64,000 nucleotides of DNA from Limnoperna fortunei (Eukaryota; Mollusca; Bivalvia; Mytilida; Modiolidae): the NCBI GenBank assembly GCA_944474755.1, contig OX104119.1, positions 45,533,927-45,597,926 on the forward strand, read 5' to 3'. Numbering within the stretch: the first letter of the stretch is position 1; every line of letters starts with the position of its first letter. This document shows, one piece after another, positions 21,700-32,672 of the stretch. The translations under genes and the position numbers were made by a program. The notes beneath the pieces are model-generated. The model saw nothing but the letters and a program-made list of their open reading frames with translations. It was not told where the DNA came from and made no database searches.

Positions 21700-22160
21700 C
21701 AGAGGCTCACAATTCCCTATTTATTTGAAAATTGCCAATAACAGTTTCATAGGTGACCAGAGGCCATAATCTTATATTCAGCATTTCAAAACATCAAAAT
21801 GTTCACTTGACAATACAATACATAATCTAACAGTACAATACAAAATATAAACAGAGGTCAATTACCCCCATTTTAATTTATCTAAAGTCAAATTACAATG
21901 CAATAAGACATAAACAGAGGCCCATTACCCCATTTTAACTCGTAATTATCTATTGACAACAAAACATGCAGTACAAAATATAAACAGAGGTCCATTATCC
22001 TATGTCTACTTCATCATCTAATATTAAATATAAACAGAGGCCCATACCCCTATGTTTACGGAAACATCTACATGTAATACAAATTATAAACAGAGGCCCA
22101 TTACCCCATGTTTATTAATCATCTAATACAATATAAACAGAGGCCCATCACCCCATGTTC
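21700..22160. repeat. ~60-bp minisatellite in the Ngaro-like element
   Basis: Seven or eight copies of AATATAAACAGAGGCCCATT followed by ACCCC and 25-50 bp of variable AT-rich DNA. It sits between the end of the recombinase gene and repeat B1. Confidence 0.85.
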
Positions 22161-22209
22161 ATTTTGTCACCTATGTCAACTATACAAAAACTATAACAAG
22201 GTGCACACA

Positions 22210-22970
22210 ATAAAAATCTATATATGGAGTAAAGGAATTCGAATATATTTGCGATATGCATTGGATTTCCAGCGTCCCAGTAATTTAATTTGCTCATCTG
22301 AAACCCCTTTTTCCTTAGCCCATGATGCAGCACCTATGCGAAAGGAATGTCCTTTGTATAATTTTGTATTAATTCGTGCAAAGGATAGTGATGTTTTTAA
22401 CTGATCTGAAAAACCATGCCTAGACACTGGTGTTCAGTTTGAATATAAAAACAAGGGGCCCTCACATTGACCTCGTAATTGACAATACTGCCACATAGCC
22501 AGTACAGGACAAAAAATTTCATTATCTGCATATGCTGACAACTGAAACATGACTGGGGGTTTTCATACACTGTGCTTATAATTAGCCATTGTTAAGATTA
22601 ATTCCTGTGAAATGTCTTTCGAAAATATTCCAAAATGTATTGATGAGTATAAGAAAATAGGGGCTCCTTTCCCACTTGTAACTGTAAATTCCCCAAGAAC
22701 GCATGAAACGCTAATAAATACATGGCTTTAAATAGTTTCAGCTTAAACAAGGAATTAGTCCATGAAGGAAGACTTTCAAAGTATTCCTGGAGTTACTGGG
22801 AGGCGTACGTCTGACTTGAACGTAAGTTTTTGGAAACCTTGTAATGCTCTTTTAACAATAAAAGCTTGTGTGCAATCCTCATGACCAGCCAACTTTTGAA
22901 AATGATCATGTGCCTAAACATAGCTAGTTACTGTCTGGGGCTAGTTCTTTAGTGTAGCAATGAGGTATAA
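22210..22970 (-). pseudogene. Tyrosine recombinase of the Ngaro-like element
   Basis: The catalytic end is intact: GHSFRIGAASWAKEKGVS holds the H-x-x-R box, and LLGRWKSNAYRKYIR holds the W/H position and the nucleophilic Tyr. Upstream in minus-strand direction are pieces of the N-terminal domain (QAFIVKRALQGFQKL, RLPVTPGIL, AYADNEIFCPVLAMWQY) in shifting frames with stops, down from about 22970. In these elements the enzyme inserts a DNA circle instead of an integrase. No complete ORF remains. Confidence 0.85.
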
Positions 22971-23057
22971 ACAAAACAAATGTTCAATGTTTAAAGGTAT
23001 ACATGCAGACCTGGAATGTAGATAGCAAGAAATTCTTCATACAATTGTTTAACTCTA

Positions 23058-23564
23058 TTATACGCTGTAATTATATGCCTCTTTCGAACAATGGGTCATT
23101 TGTGGTGCCAACTTGTGAAAATCTTCTAACTGCAAACGAGATAATTTATCACTTAATACATTTTGGACTCCAGCAACATGTTTTGCTTTGAAATACACAT
23201 AAAACTTCAAACACTGTACAATTAAGCGACGCAACAAACACATAATGTTTTGTTTTTTAGCAGACTGTTTATTTATAACATGTACGACCGCCATGTTATC
23301 AAAGAAAAAACAAATCTTGTTATTAGCCATCTCATTTGCCCAAAGTTCTAATGCCGCAACAATAGGAAACAATTCTTTTATTGAAATATGGTATTTCTCC
23401 CAACTATCTGACCATTTCCCATAAAAGTATTGGTTTCTAAAAAACCCACCATAACCTATGCCACTTGCATCTGTGTACATTGTTAATGTTTCAGATGTTT
23501 GCCAATTGTCTTGCAAAAACATAGATGTTCCATTAAAGTGTGAAACAAAGAGAGACCATGCCAC
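23058..23564 (-). pseudogene. RNase H domain of the Ngaro-like element
   Basis: 168 codons open. MYTDASGIGYGGFF contains the first catalytic Asp, IKELFPIVAALELWA the Glu and FFFDNMAVVHVINKQ the next Asp. FKAKHVAGVQNVLSDKLSRL is the usual C-terminal signature in DIRS/Ngaro RNase H. It belongs downstream of the RT in the same polyprotein; about 80 bp of disrupted reading separates them. Confidence 0.9.
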
Positions 23565-23644
23565 AAGATCAGCCCGTACTTCCTTATTAAGCGTTCTTTT
23601 ATGATAAGGCTTTTGAACCCTTTTTGTAAAATCAATAAGGCGCC

Positions 23645-24715
23645 TTAAGAAAGCCCTTCCCGGTGAAACAATTGTATATGCAAAAGGCCTATTAGGGACT
23701 GTTGTTCTCTTAACGTGATTTTCTTCCTTTTCTTCATGTTCGGCAAAAGTTCTTTGAGCTTCATCAATTTATCTAAGGGTAGTCTTATAACCATTTCAAC
23801 AGTGTCTAATTCAAAACCTAAAAAGGTTAATTTTGTTGTAGGATTAACAGTTTTTTCATATTTCATGGTTAAATTAATATGGTTGAATAAATTTCAATAT
23901 TAATTCTAGTTGAGCCTTACTGTGATTTAATGGTGGTGGACCTACAAATACAAAATCATCTAACAAGTGAACACAACCACTCGAGTGTAGTTTATTTTCT
24001 ATCACCCAATGAAGTGCTGATGAAAATTTCTCAAATAAATTGCACCCAAAACTTAAGCCTATAGGTAATGTCTTATCAAAATATACATCAGATTCAATTG
24101 CAAATAGAAGTAACTCAAAATCGTTTGGGTGAATAGGAATGTTCTTGTAACCATGTTCGATATCTGTTTTAGACAATAAAGCACCTTTATCGAACTTTTT
24201 AATCAATGCTATCGCATCATCTACTGTTTGATATGAAACGGTCGAATCCAGTTTTGAAATACCATCATTAATTGAATGTCCCTCAGGATGTGATAAATAA
24301 TGTATGACCCTAATTCTCCAGGTTTTTGTTTTGGTACTAAGCCCAAGGGGGAAATTTGCAAATTAGGAAATGGTAAATTTTGTAAAGTAAAATGACCTGC
24401 CACTCTTCCCTCTTCTAGTTCAACCGAAATCTTCTGTTTGATTATTGACAAATTATCTTGAACAGATTTTAAGTTCTTACTTAACCTAAAGTTTCTCTCC
24501 CCAGTAAATGGAATATGAAAACCCTTGATCAATCCTGTAATTAAATAATCTAATTTAGACTGGTCATAACCTTGTAACCATTGGCACAATACTTTGGCAT
24601 TAATTGGAGTGACAATATTAAATGATGAAACAGAAGGTAAAAGGCATGCATGTTCATGTTCATTTCTTTGGAGTGGGTTTTGCTGGTGGTGCTTTAACTT
24701 GCTCTTGTCCTTCAT
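23645..24715 (-). pseudogene. Reverse transcriptase of the Ngaro-like element
   Basis: Three open pieces in minus-strand order: 24715-24221 (linker, then NFRLSKNLKSVQDN, GHFTLQNLPFPNLQISPLGL, the RT entry), 24206-23874 (LLSKTDIEHGYKNIPIHP with a catalytic Asp, LPIGLSFGC, and LLDDFVFVGPPP with the catalytic DD), and 23866-23645 (KLTFLGFELDTVEM, thumb). Frames change between the pieces and stops are present. The L-D-D-F box and the P-L-G-L-V-P-K motif are characteristic of DIRS-type RTs. Confidence 0.88.
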
Positions 24716-24957
24716 TTGGCAATGGGCATCCTAGGATGTTCGTGGTGGCATTTACTACAGACATATGGGCATGTGCACAGTCTTCTTTTGCATTTTCCAT
24801 TGTTGTTGTTGAAACTAAAGCAGAAGCCTATTTTAATTTTTTTTTCTTTCTGCTTTGGAAGGAAAAAGCACCTGGTATGCTTTTCGTTCCCTACTATGAC
24901 CATCTAACCTAGCCTTCACGCCTATCTGAAAAGCCTCGGAATGAAGTTCCTGATTGA

Positions 24958-25345
24958 TTACATTGCATGGCATTGACTTAGGATCTTCTGATCTCCACAT
25001 ACGAAATTCTTCGTCATAGTATAATGCCGCCTTTTCTCCAAAATATCAGTTGCTAACTTTTGTACCATTTGCATATAGCGTATTAGATTTGGGGACTCCT
25101 CCGGTCTGTTGGTGCAATAAATTGCCACAAAGATGTGGAACGCTTCCACCCACTGATTAAAAGATTTGAAAAACATTTTTTGTTCTCTTTGGACAAAGGA
25201 GATACTATTAACTGAATCTTTCACAGCTTCCAATCTCATTTGGTGTTATTTAAACAGTAAAGATGGTAACTGTATATACTCTTCTGCAAATATTTTGGAT
25301 TTAATTTTTGGGTCTGCATTGTGCCCTGCCCTGTCCAACATGCAT
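24958..25345 (-). pseudogene. Gag-like ORF of the Ngaro-like element, C-terminal part
   Basis: Minus-strand reading gives LDRAGHNADPKIKSKIFAEE, then a stop, then FKSFNQWVEAFHIFVAIYCT and RPEESPNLIRYMQMVQKLA. This is the conserved block of DIRS/Ngaro ORF1 proteins. Its N-terminal part is displaced to about 27104-27364 by the LINE between them. Confidence 0.75.
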
Positions 25346-25389
25346 AGGGCCTATCAGTATTTTTTGAAATATTTAAAATTGAGAATGAG

Positions 25390-27106
25390 AACATAGATCT
25401 TCCTCCCTTCCCGTCCAGGTCTGACATTAAACTTAATTCAATTTCTGCTAATATGCAAGACACTATTGATATTATTCAAATTCTTCAACCAAATAAAGCA
25501 TCTGGTCCTGATCAAATTAGTCACAGGATGCTTAGATATGTCTTGAAAAGATCTATATTCCCCTAGAGATTCTATTTAATAAATCATTAGAAGAGTGCTT
25601 TTCATCTGATTGGAAAATTGCAAACATTATTCCAGTATTTAAAAAGTGTGATTCCTCCTTACAAACAAACTATAGGCCAATTTCTTTGATAAAGTCATGG
25701 AAATAATCGTTTACAAACACGTATATAATCACCTAAATATGAACCATCTTCTTTATGAATATCAGACTGTTTTTTTTACCAAAAAGATCGACCTTCATTA
25801 GCTTCTAAAAATATATAATGACATACTGAACTCACTTGAAAATAAGGAAATTAATTGTTTTGTGTTTTGCGACTTCTCTAAAACATTTGGTAAAGTTTGG
25901 CATAGAGGGTTATTGCATAAGATGAAGTCGTATTGAATCTCTTGTAATATTTTAAAATGGTTTGAGAGCTATTTAAGTGGGAGGAAATAGCGGGTAGTTA
26001 TCAAGGTAGCATCGTCTACTTCGTTCTGTAGTATATCGGCTGGGGTCCCTCAAGGGTCTGTACTGGGACCCTTATTATTTATTATTTATATCAACGACAT
26101 AGCTGATCGTTTAACATCTCTTTGTCGTCTTTTTGTTGATGATACATCTTTTGGATATTCTAATAGAGAATCAATAGAAGTGAAACGTGTAATTAGTAAA
26201 GATTTAGAAACACGGAACCAATGGTCTAATACTTGGATGATGTGTTTCAATGCAAATAAAACTGAAATTTTATTGTTTGCTAATATCTATACGCCTGATA
26301 TCATGTTTCAGCTAGGTGGGGAGAATATTTCCACAACTCACAAGCACAAACATCTAGGTGTAATCTGTAGTGAGGCTGCTAAGTGGAATGTGAATGTAGA
26401 AAACATAGTAACTAGTGTCACTAAACATCTCAGCATCCTACGTAAGCTTAAATATAAGCTAAGTAGAGGAAATCTTGAAAAACTATATTTGGTATATATT
26501 CGCCCCATATTTGAGAATGTTTGTGAACTGTGGGACGACTGTGATGTTGCCAATAATATAGTACTTTTAATATATTATTGACACAATTAAGATGCTGTGC
26601 TTCTTTTCTAAATAATGTTTTTTTTAAAGTTAATATAATTCAAAATGCATCTTGTCCTCAAGAAACCAGCTACCATTTTTTCTTTGAATGTCCTTTGTAC
26701 ACGAATGCTAGAAGTGCTCTATTAGCGAACCTGAAATGGGTAACAGAGTATAATAATATAGATCTACATCTATTGCTAAGGCTGAACTCAAATATTACAG
26801 ATCAACAATATGAAATTGTTATACAAAATGTATACACTTTTATAAAGGAAACAGAAAGATTCCTCCTGACATGATATTAAATAAAAGACACACACACGTG
26901 CACGTGGATACGTACATACATTCACAGGTGAAATCTTTTGTAATATATGTATCATTTTTTCGTATTTAATATTACTTTATTATGTTAGATACCATGTACA
27001 TGCCTTACTATTATTGTTACAAATTGTAAATTGGAGAAGACTTCATAAGTATGTATTTACTTGTGTCTTTTCCTTTTTGTTGTTTATCACAAACAAAATA
27101 TGTTTA
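25390..27106 (+). mobile_element. 5'-truncated LINE inserted in the Ngaro gag
   Basis: Plus-strand RT pieces: LQPNKASGPDQISHRML, NCFVFCDFSKTFGKVWH, AGVPQGSVLGPLLFIIYIND, catalytic F-V-D-D near 26132-26143, then MMCFNANKTEILLFA, HKHLGVICSEAAKW and ENVCELWDDC. A downstream frame has FFECPLYTNARSALL. The start falls inside the RT region, so the copy is 5'-truncated. Frameshifts and stops are present. CR1/Jockey-group style. The right boundary (about 27106) is where gag reading resumes; no clean TSD was found. Confidence 0.8.
26180..26581 (+). pseudogene. LINE RT thumb fragment
   Basis: 133 codons open. It continues the RT of the LINE at 25390 in frame from the F-V-D-D box (NQWSNTWMMCFNANKTE, then the thumb). 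The reading is lost after WDDC, and a second frame (26578-26874) holds the C-terminal ECPLYTNARSALL piece. Confidence 0.75.
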
Positions 27107-27364
27107 AACTAAACCTATCTTATTACCTCTATTATCTCTGCTTGTACTGGATACAGCCTCTGTTGTTTCCTGATCTGCACTAACAGCAACTACTTCTTCT
27201 GCCACTGGTGGCTCAGCATTGGTGTTGTTTTTTATTTTGGTTATGACTGAGTCAACTATAGTCGGTACGAATTCCTTGAACACGTCCTTTATCATCGCCT
27301 TCATGACGCCTGTGTACATGTAACCATGTATATCATTGGAATGTTGGAATACATATATGTACAC
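27104..27364 (-). pseudogene. Gag-like ORF of the Ngaro-like element, N-terminal part
   Basis: Open for 86 codons on the minus strand, with KAMIKDVFKEFVPTIVDSV followed by an Ala/Glu/Val/Ser-rich linker. A helical start then a low-complexity linker suits ORF1 of these elements. The reading is cut near 27107, where the plus-strand LINE ends. Assignment rests mainly on position. Confidence 0.5.
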
Positions 27365-27978
27365 GTAACCATGTACTGCATGTAAAATAATATAAATTAA
27401 CTACATGTGTATAATTCAATACCTGATATATACGTATACAATGAACTAAGCTATTGAAGCTCTCTTTGACTACCACCTTAACAACACTTAAAAATAGTTA
27501 ACACATGTTAATACATGTAATATATGTATGCGTGCAGGTATATAATTAAAAATATCATGTCTTGTCTTAACGAATTCTACTCGTACATGAATAAATCTCC
27601 ATCTGTCTGCCAATTTCAATTTAAAAGTAACCTTTTTAACTTATTGGCATGATAATAATGCAATGGCATATTTATATGCAAGTTATTTATCAACTAGTCT
27701 AAATTATACCTGAATAAATCGGTCAAATACAATATGCATATTTATGTAAAATTTAACCTTGCTACACTGTTAAACCAACCATAAATAAATGAATAAATAA
27801 ATAACAGAATTAAATTAAAATAATATTACTCTGAGAGATATTAAGGTAAAAGCTATACGTATACATGTACAGCATACATCGTAACATGCATTTTAAGTTT
27901 CTATTTATTCTCTTGATTTAATTTAAACCAGCAGTCTTACACTAAACTTCCAAGCGTGTCAGCTGTAGAACACCTCCT

Positions 27979-28527
27979 CTAATATTGTAATAAAACTTTG
28001 GATATCCCACATGTATACTTTAAATATACTCCATCATGTTCATATAGGTTATTCTCGGTGTATTTTAAACCTATCAATCGCCAATAAATGATGTCTCTGT
28101 TCCCACACTTTTTTATTTGGGCTTTGAGAAAAGAGTTAGCATAAACTACATTTAAATTATACTTGTCTGGACTGGTGAAACGAGTAACTTTGCGCAAAAG
28201 AAATTGACAGACTGCTATTCTTACACAATATCTAGCTGCAAACACTAACAGTAAGTTTAACCATTTCAAAATTATAACCTCAATACCATTCACTTTTAAG
28301 TCATCTATATTTAGATCATTAGAACAAAATTGTGCCACAATAAAAGACGGTTGGAATTGTATAATCGCATTCTCAAGTTCCTCTACGTGAGCTGTATTTA
28401 ATATTTTACCCCTGAAATAGTGCGATATATTACACTGACTAAGTTCAAGATTTTGAATGTTGTAATAATGGACAAAGTATTCGAACCGCTTAATATGTGA
28501 ACTCCCGATGATCAAAATATCAGACAT
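27979..28527 (-). CDS. SGNH hydrolase of the Ngaro-like element
   Basis: 182 codons, apparently intact. ILIIGSSHIKRF matches SGNH block I, with the Ser nucleophile in G-S-S-H in place of G-D-S. VAQFCSNDLN is a block III-like segment with the Asn-Asp pair, and LYEHDGVYLK corresponds to the C-terminal D-G-x-H-L block with Tyr in place of His, so a catalytic residue may be missing. SGNH hydrolase genes are known passengers of animal Ngaro elements. Here it lies between repeat A1 and gag. Substrate unknown. Confidence 0.75.
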   Translation of the reverse strand: MSDILIIGSSHIKRFEYFVHYYNIQNLELSQCNISHYFRGKILNTAHVEELENAIIQFQPSFIVAQFCSNDLNIDDLKVNGIEVIILKWLNLLLVFAARYCVRIAVCQFLLRKVTRFTSPDKYNLNVVYANSFLKAQIKKCGNRDIIYWRLIGLKYTENNLYEHDGVYLKYTCGISKVLLQY

Positions 28528-28893
28528 ACTTCCAAAACAAAGGAGTCATTTGTTTACATTCTTTTTGACCGATCGGATCAAAGAATAAACGCACATCCTT
28601 CTCACGTTTCAACTAAAACATAGGTCAACATTATCGATCGTGAATCCATAGACAATTTAAGTTTGTGTTGTTAAAGTCCAAGAATAAAACGTTAGTAAAA
28701 TTTATCCCGATGCTTGTTGTGATTTTGCCAATTTGCTATATAAGTAAACAAACAAAGGTCATTGTTCGTCACGGTTCTAAAGCACCACTCGCGAGTCTCA
28801 AACTGATATTCCAATAATCAATAGGCTAAAGTAAGTCTCAAACTTCAAGATTTTGTAACAAAGTAATCAAGCTGTTAAATGTCCATTTCAATT

Positions 28894-29106
28894 AATGTTC
28901 ACAAAAAATAAAGATCCTCGGGATCAAAACTTTAACAAAAAACAATTATGGCTACAGCAACTTGACCAGTACTGATGCGAATGAATAATTAATTAGCATC
29001 ACGTGACCCGACACCTAACGGTGAAAAGGTAAACAACAAGGTGGATACCTCCACACAAGTTTGTCGTGCCAAAAATATACTTATATATGACTATAAATTA
29101 AGTTTT
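28894..29106 (-). repeat. Split direct repeat A1 (outer)
   Basis: Near-identical to 20872-21083 in the same orientation. Both share AGATCCTCGGGATCAAAACT and AATTAGCATCACGTGACC, and both end in ACTATAAATTAAGTTTT. The match stops abruptly after AAGTTTT. Confidence 0.93.
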
Positions 29107-31965
29107 GATTTCGAACAAAATGTTTTATTTCAGACTTTTGTAAAAATAATATCATTTTGATTTTTTTCAACAATAAAAATAATTCTCATTGTGGAACGTT
29201 GAGCATTTGCAAATGTATCAAGTCCTGTTAACATTACGAAATGTTACATTAATTAAATTTTACCTATGTTGAAAAGAAACCTGCTTCTTAGTTTAATATT
29301 TTAAATAGTAGCTTTTTAAGCACTTTGTTGAGCTTAGATCCTTATTACATTTTTAACTCATGTTATTTTTACTTGGAGAAGGTTTACTGTGAATGTATCA
29401 AAAATAAGTATCTTTGATGACATTTTATTATCACAATAAGTGGCTATATATCAATATGATGATATTAATTTAGAAAAAGGTTTTCTTTCAATAGAAATCA
29501 TCTTATTGACATTTTTATGAACGCAAATGTTGATTCCACTATTTGAACTGACATTCTATTCGATGCTGTACCATAATGACGACCGCAAATATAAGAAAAT
29601 AAAACATGAATATTAAATGCATGGTCTTTATTACTGATATGTTCATCAGAACCTGCTCCACCTAAGTTACTAAAATAACACATTGGCTTGAATTGTATTT
29701 GGCAGTGCTTTGATCAATGTGCTGTGCACGTCAATATGTTCTGCTCATTTACACCTGGACAAAACAAGCGTATTTCTGAGTGGTTTATTTCCTTCCAACG
29801 GTGAGGGTTCAAGATATCACTTAAACCTTTCATTTTATATACTTTAACAACAGAGACACAAATAAAACAAAAATAGAAAAACTACACCTTAATAATCAAA
29901 GACGACAGAATCGATTACTTAAGTAAATAGAAACATTAATCAAACAATGAAATACAAATAAAAAGTAAAAAATAACTTAAAGAAGACAAAAGGGGGAGAT
30001 GTCGCACAGGATTAGTCAAAACACAAGGCGTCGAAAAATCCTGATCGTTTCACAAATTTTATTGACAATTAAAAAAATCATTAAGATATTATAAACAAAA
30101 TATATATAAGCTTATTGAATATAACTCGACATCTAACCGTGAACGAGGTCCATATCTAGATATAGCGACCAAAGTAATAAATATCCACAATTAAACATAA
30201 ATTTTACCGTACTAGAAAATATGAAACGATAAAAGGTCTTTCAAAAAACAAGCAGATTCAATTGTTTTAAGAAACAGCGAATGAGCTGTCATTTTAAACA
30301 AGCAACGTCTGTACATAAAATTTGTAGAAGTGCACAAACCCAACGAAGGGAATGCTACTCTTTACTTGTAGAAGTTGTGACCAATCCAGGAGCACAGTCC
30401 TCATATTGATATAGAAGGCTTTTTTTCAATGCAACAGCATTAATATAGAAAAAAAAGAATTTGCATAGAGTAAAGAAATATCATGTTCCTAAAATCAATC
30501 TGAACAGAAAGTGTCCTGAAGAATAAGATTAGAAAAACACTAGCGTAATCAAGTCTAGTTAAACTAATGGAACATATTATGAAGTTCTACTGCCTTTCTC
30601 AATCTGATATTTTTCCAAGTTCACTAATGCTGAAAAATATCGTTCAATATAAATCTTTATTCAATTTGTCAAATACCAAAACTGTAATTAGTAGTATGCA
30701 AGTGGGATAGAAGTGAACATTTATATTTTTAAAAGGGTAAATTAAAGGTAATTACTTTATTTGCATCATGAATAAAATCATCTTAAACTAAAAAGGAAAC
30801 AAAAGTATGCATGATTAAACATTGTTAGTCTGTATACTTGTTAAAAGTCGTGGAATGTGTGGAATGGGGTGCAAGTTAGTAGAAAATATGTTCGGGGTTA
30901 ATTTCCTAACCTGCCAAAACATCAATTCAGAAGATATTATCTGTCCCCTTGTCACCCACCCCCCACCCTGGGATATTTTATACCATGCTTATTATGTCTC
31001 ACTACTATGTATCAAATAATCAAACTGTTGTAAATGTGACTTTGTAAGAGAATGTAAAATTGTTTGAGAATCTCCTCCCAAATTAATAACAGAAAAGCCA
31101 CATCAAAACTGTGCGATTTAAAAATGTACTTTATGCTTCCATAAAAGTATTATAAAAATACCTAGGTGTATTCAAAAGAACAAAACTGCGAAATCACAAG
31201 CCCGTAGCCTAAACAGAAAACTCGATAATACAAGCAGCAAACATGACAACACAGATATTAGCGACTTGAATGCCTTTAAACAATAGGTCAGTTTAAGCTT
31301 TGCTAGTGCCAACCTTGTTTTTGCAGACTTTAGATCAATCAGTTTATGATGGCAACCATAAAATTTAACAACGGGCTTCCTCAACATGCCTGTCTGAATC
31401 CCTTCCAGTGAACAACAATACTTTTGAAATTTACCCTTTGGAAAACTGAATGGATGCTTTCCTGTAAACATGATCAAATGTTGTTAACAGGAATGTTCAC
31501 TGGGTACTTTTTCCTACATAAAAAGAAACTATGGTGTACTCAATGGATTTAACCCAATTTCTTACAGTTATAAAAGACAGTTTAAGTTTTTACCAATCTC
31601 TTCTTAAGTAACATATTTTATTCTTGATTTTATCTATTCTATTTCCTCTGTGAAAATGGCAGTCATAAATAGTAGATAGGTGTTTGGGTACCTTGTTAAG
31701 AATGACCTACATTTTTTGTTTTACTGCTAGACGTATATTACAAGATGTATCTCATTTTATATGCTCGGCTTAAGTGTTTTTGAGGGGTTAATTTTTGTCA
31801 ATGAACTGGCATTTATAAATGAATAATAAAAAAATCACTCTGTCATACTAAATTCAAAAACATTCAAGATAATGTTTTCACCTAGTTTTTATCGACCCGT
31901 CAACTTTTTATTGTACAAGACACACTTGATTGAACATAGTGTTAATCGCGTATTTTAAAAAAAAC
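29107..31965. other. AT-rich DNA with no recognised gene
   Basis: No TE motif or RNA gene seen. ORFs of 60-100 codons here lack recognisable domains and are taken as chance. Confidence 0.55.
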
Positions 31966-32672
31966 GTAAGGTGTTTTCGAGGATTATTGATTGATTGATT
32001 GATTGATTGTTGTTTAGCTATATTCAGGTCGTTCGAGGATTATTGATATGACGTAGTACACATTAATTTTAGGCTCTTTATGGTGACACAAATCTTTTAT
32101 TCGACCTGAAGTAACTTTTTTATGAGTATACATATTTCTGACACTAAATTTTCCCTTCCATGGTACACTTAAGTTCATTTACCATTTTATTAATTGAAAA
32201 AAGATTATTTTACTAATTGTCTTTACAAACATATGCAATGTTTATTTATGTTTAACTAGGTAAGTTAAACATAAATACTGTTCAAAGCTTTTTAACTTTG
32301 ATTTTTTAAATAAAAACACCCATCCACTAGACCCTCTCATTTCAATTTTTATATCTTAATGTCACGTGAAAGCGACCAGAAAACCAATAGTTGCAGACGA
32401 CAAATCAAGTTAAGTTTAAAGTGATTTAATAATGAGAACTGATGAAATCTTTAGCCAAGCAAAAATAAGCGCAAGAAAAATGGCTGAAAATGACAAATCA
32501 CAGAAAAGTGTACTAATTTTTGGAAGGCATTATACTTCAAAGTAACTCATATATCTAACGTGACAAGGTTTGGTTTATGTTCTATATATATAAACACGGA
32601 GGTAGTCATGCGAATGATAAGCGTAACTCAAAAAAGGTCCGCAGAAACACCTTTCCCTCGAAAACGCCTTAC
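31966..32672. mobile_element. Possible TIR element (~0.7 kb)
   Basis: GTAAGGTGTTTTCGAGG (31966-31982) is inverted as CCTCGAAAACGCCTTAC (32656-32672), 16 of 17 matching. A GATT microsatellite and a repeat of TTCGAGGATTATTGAT (about 31977 and 32031) lie just inside the left end. No coding capacity and no clear target duplication. Confidence 0.45.
31985..32009. repeat. (GATT)n microsatellite
   Basis: Five to six ATTG/GATT units next to the left end of the possible TIR element. Confidence 0.9.

Larger units (their letters stand above)
20527..29106 (-). mobile_element. Degenerate Ngaro-like tyrosine-recombinase retrotransposon with split direct repeats
   Basis: In minus-strand order: A1 (29106-28894), SGNH hydrolase ORF, gag (interrupted by a LINE), RT, RNase H, tyrosine recombinase, B1 (21331-21077), A2 (21083-20872), B2 (20778-20527). 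This is the A1-ORFs-B1-A2-B2 arrangement of PAT/Ngaro elements, in which the internal B1-A2 junction reproduces the joined ends of the element. The junction seen here (AAGTTTTTTGTCGCC) equals outer A end (AAGTTTT) plus outer B end (TTTTTGTC). No methyltransferase was seen, which with the hydrolase favours Ngaro over DIRS. Coding parts carry many stops and frameshifts. Length includes a LINE of about 1.7 kb. Confidence 0.88.

Noticed and set aside
21700..22160. CRISPR-like array (repeat cores with unequal spacers)
   Set aside because: The sequence is eukaryotic, spacing is irregular, no cas genes are present and the array lies inside a retroelement.
22108..22404. Plus-strand 98-codon ORF
   Set aside because: Antisense shadow of the tyrosine recombinase catalytic end.
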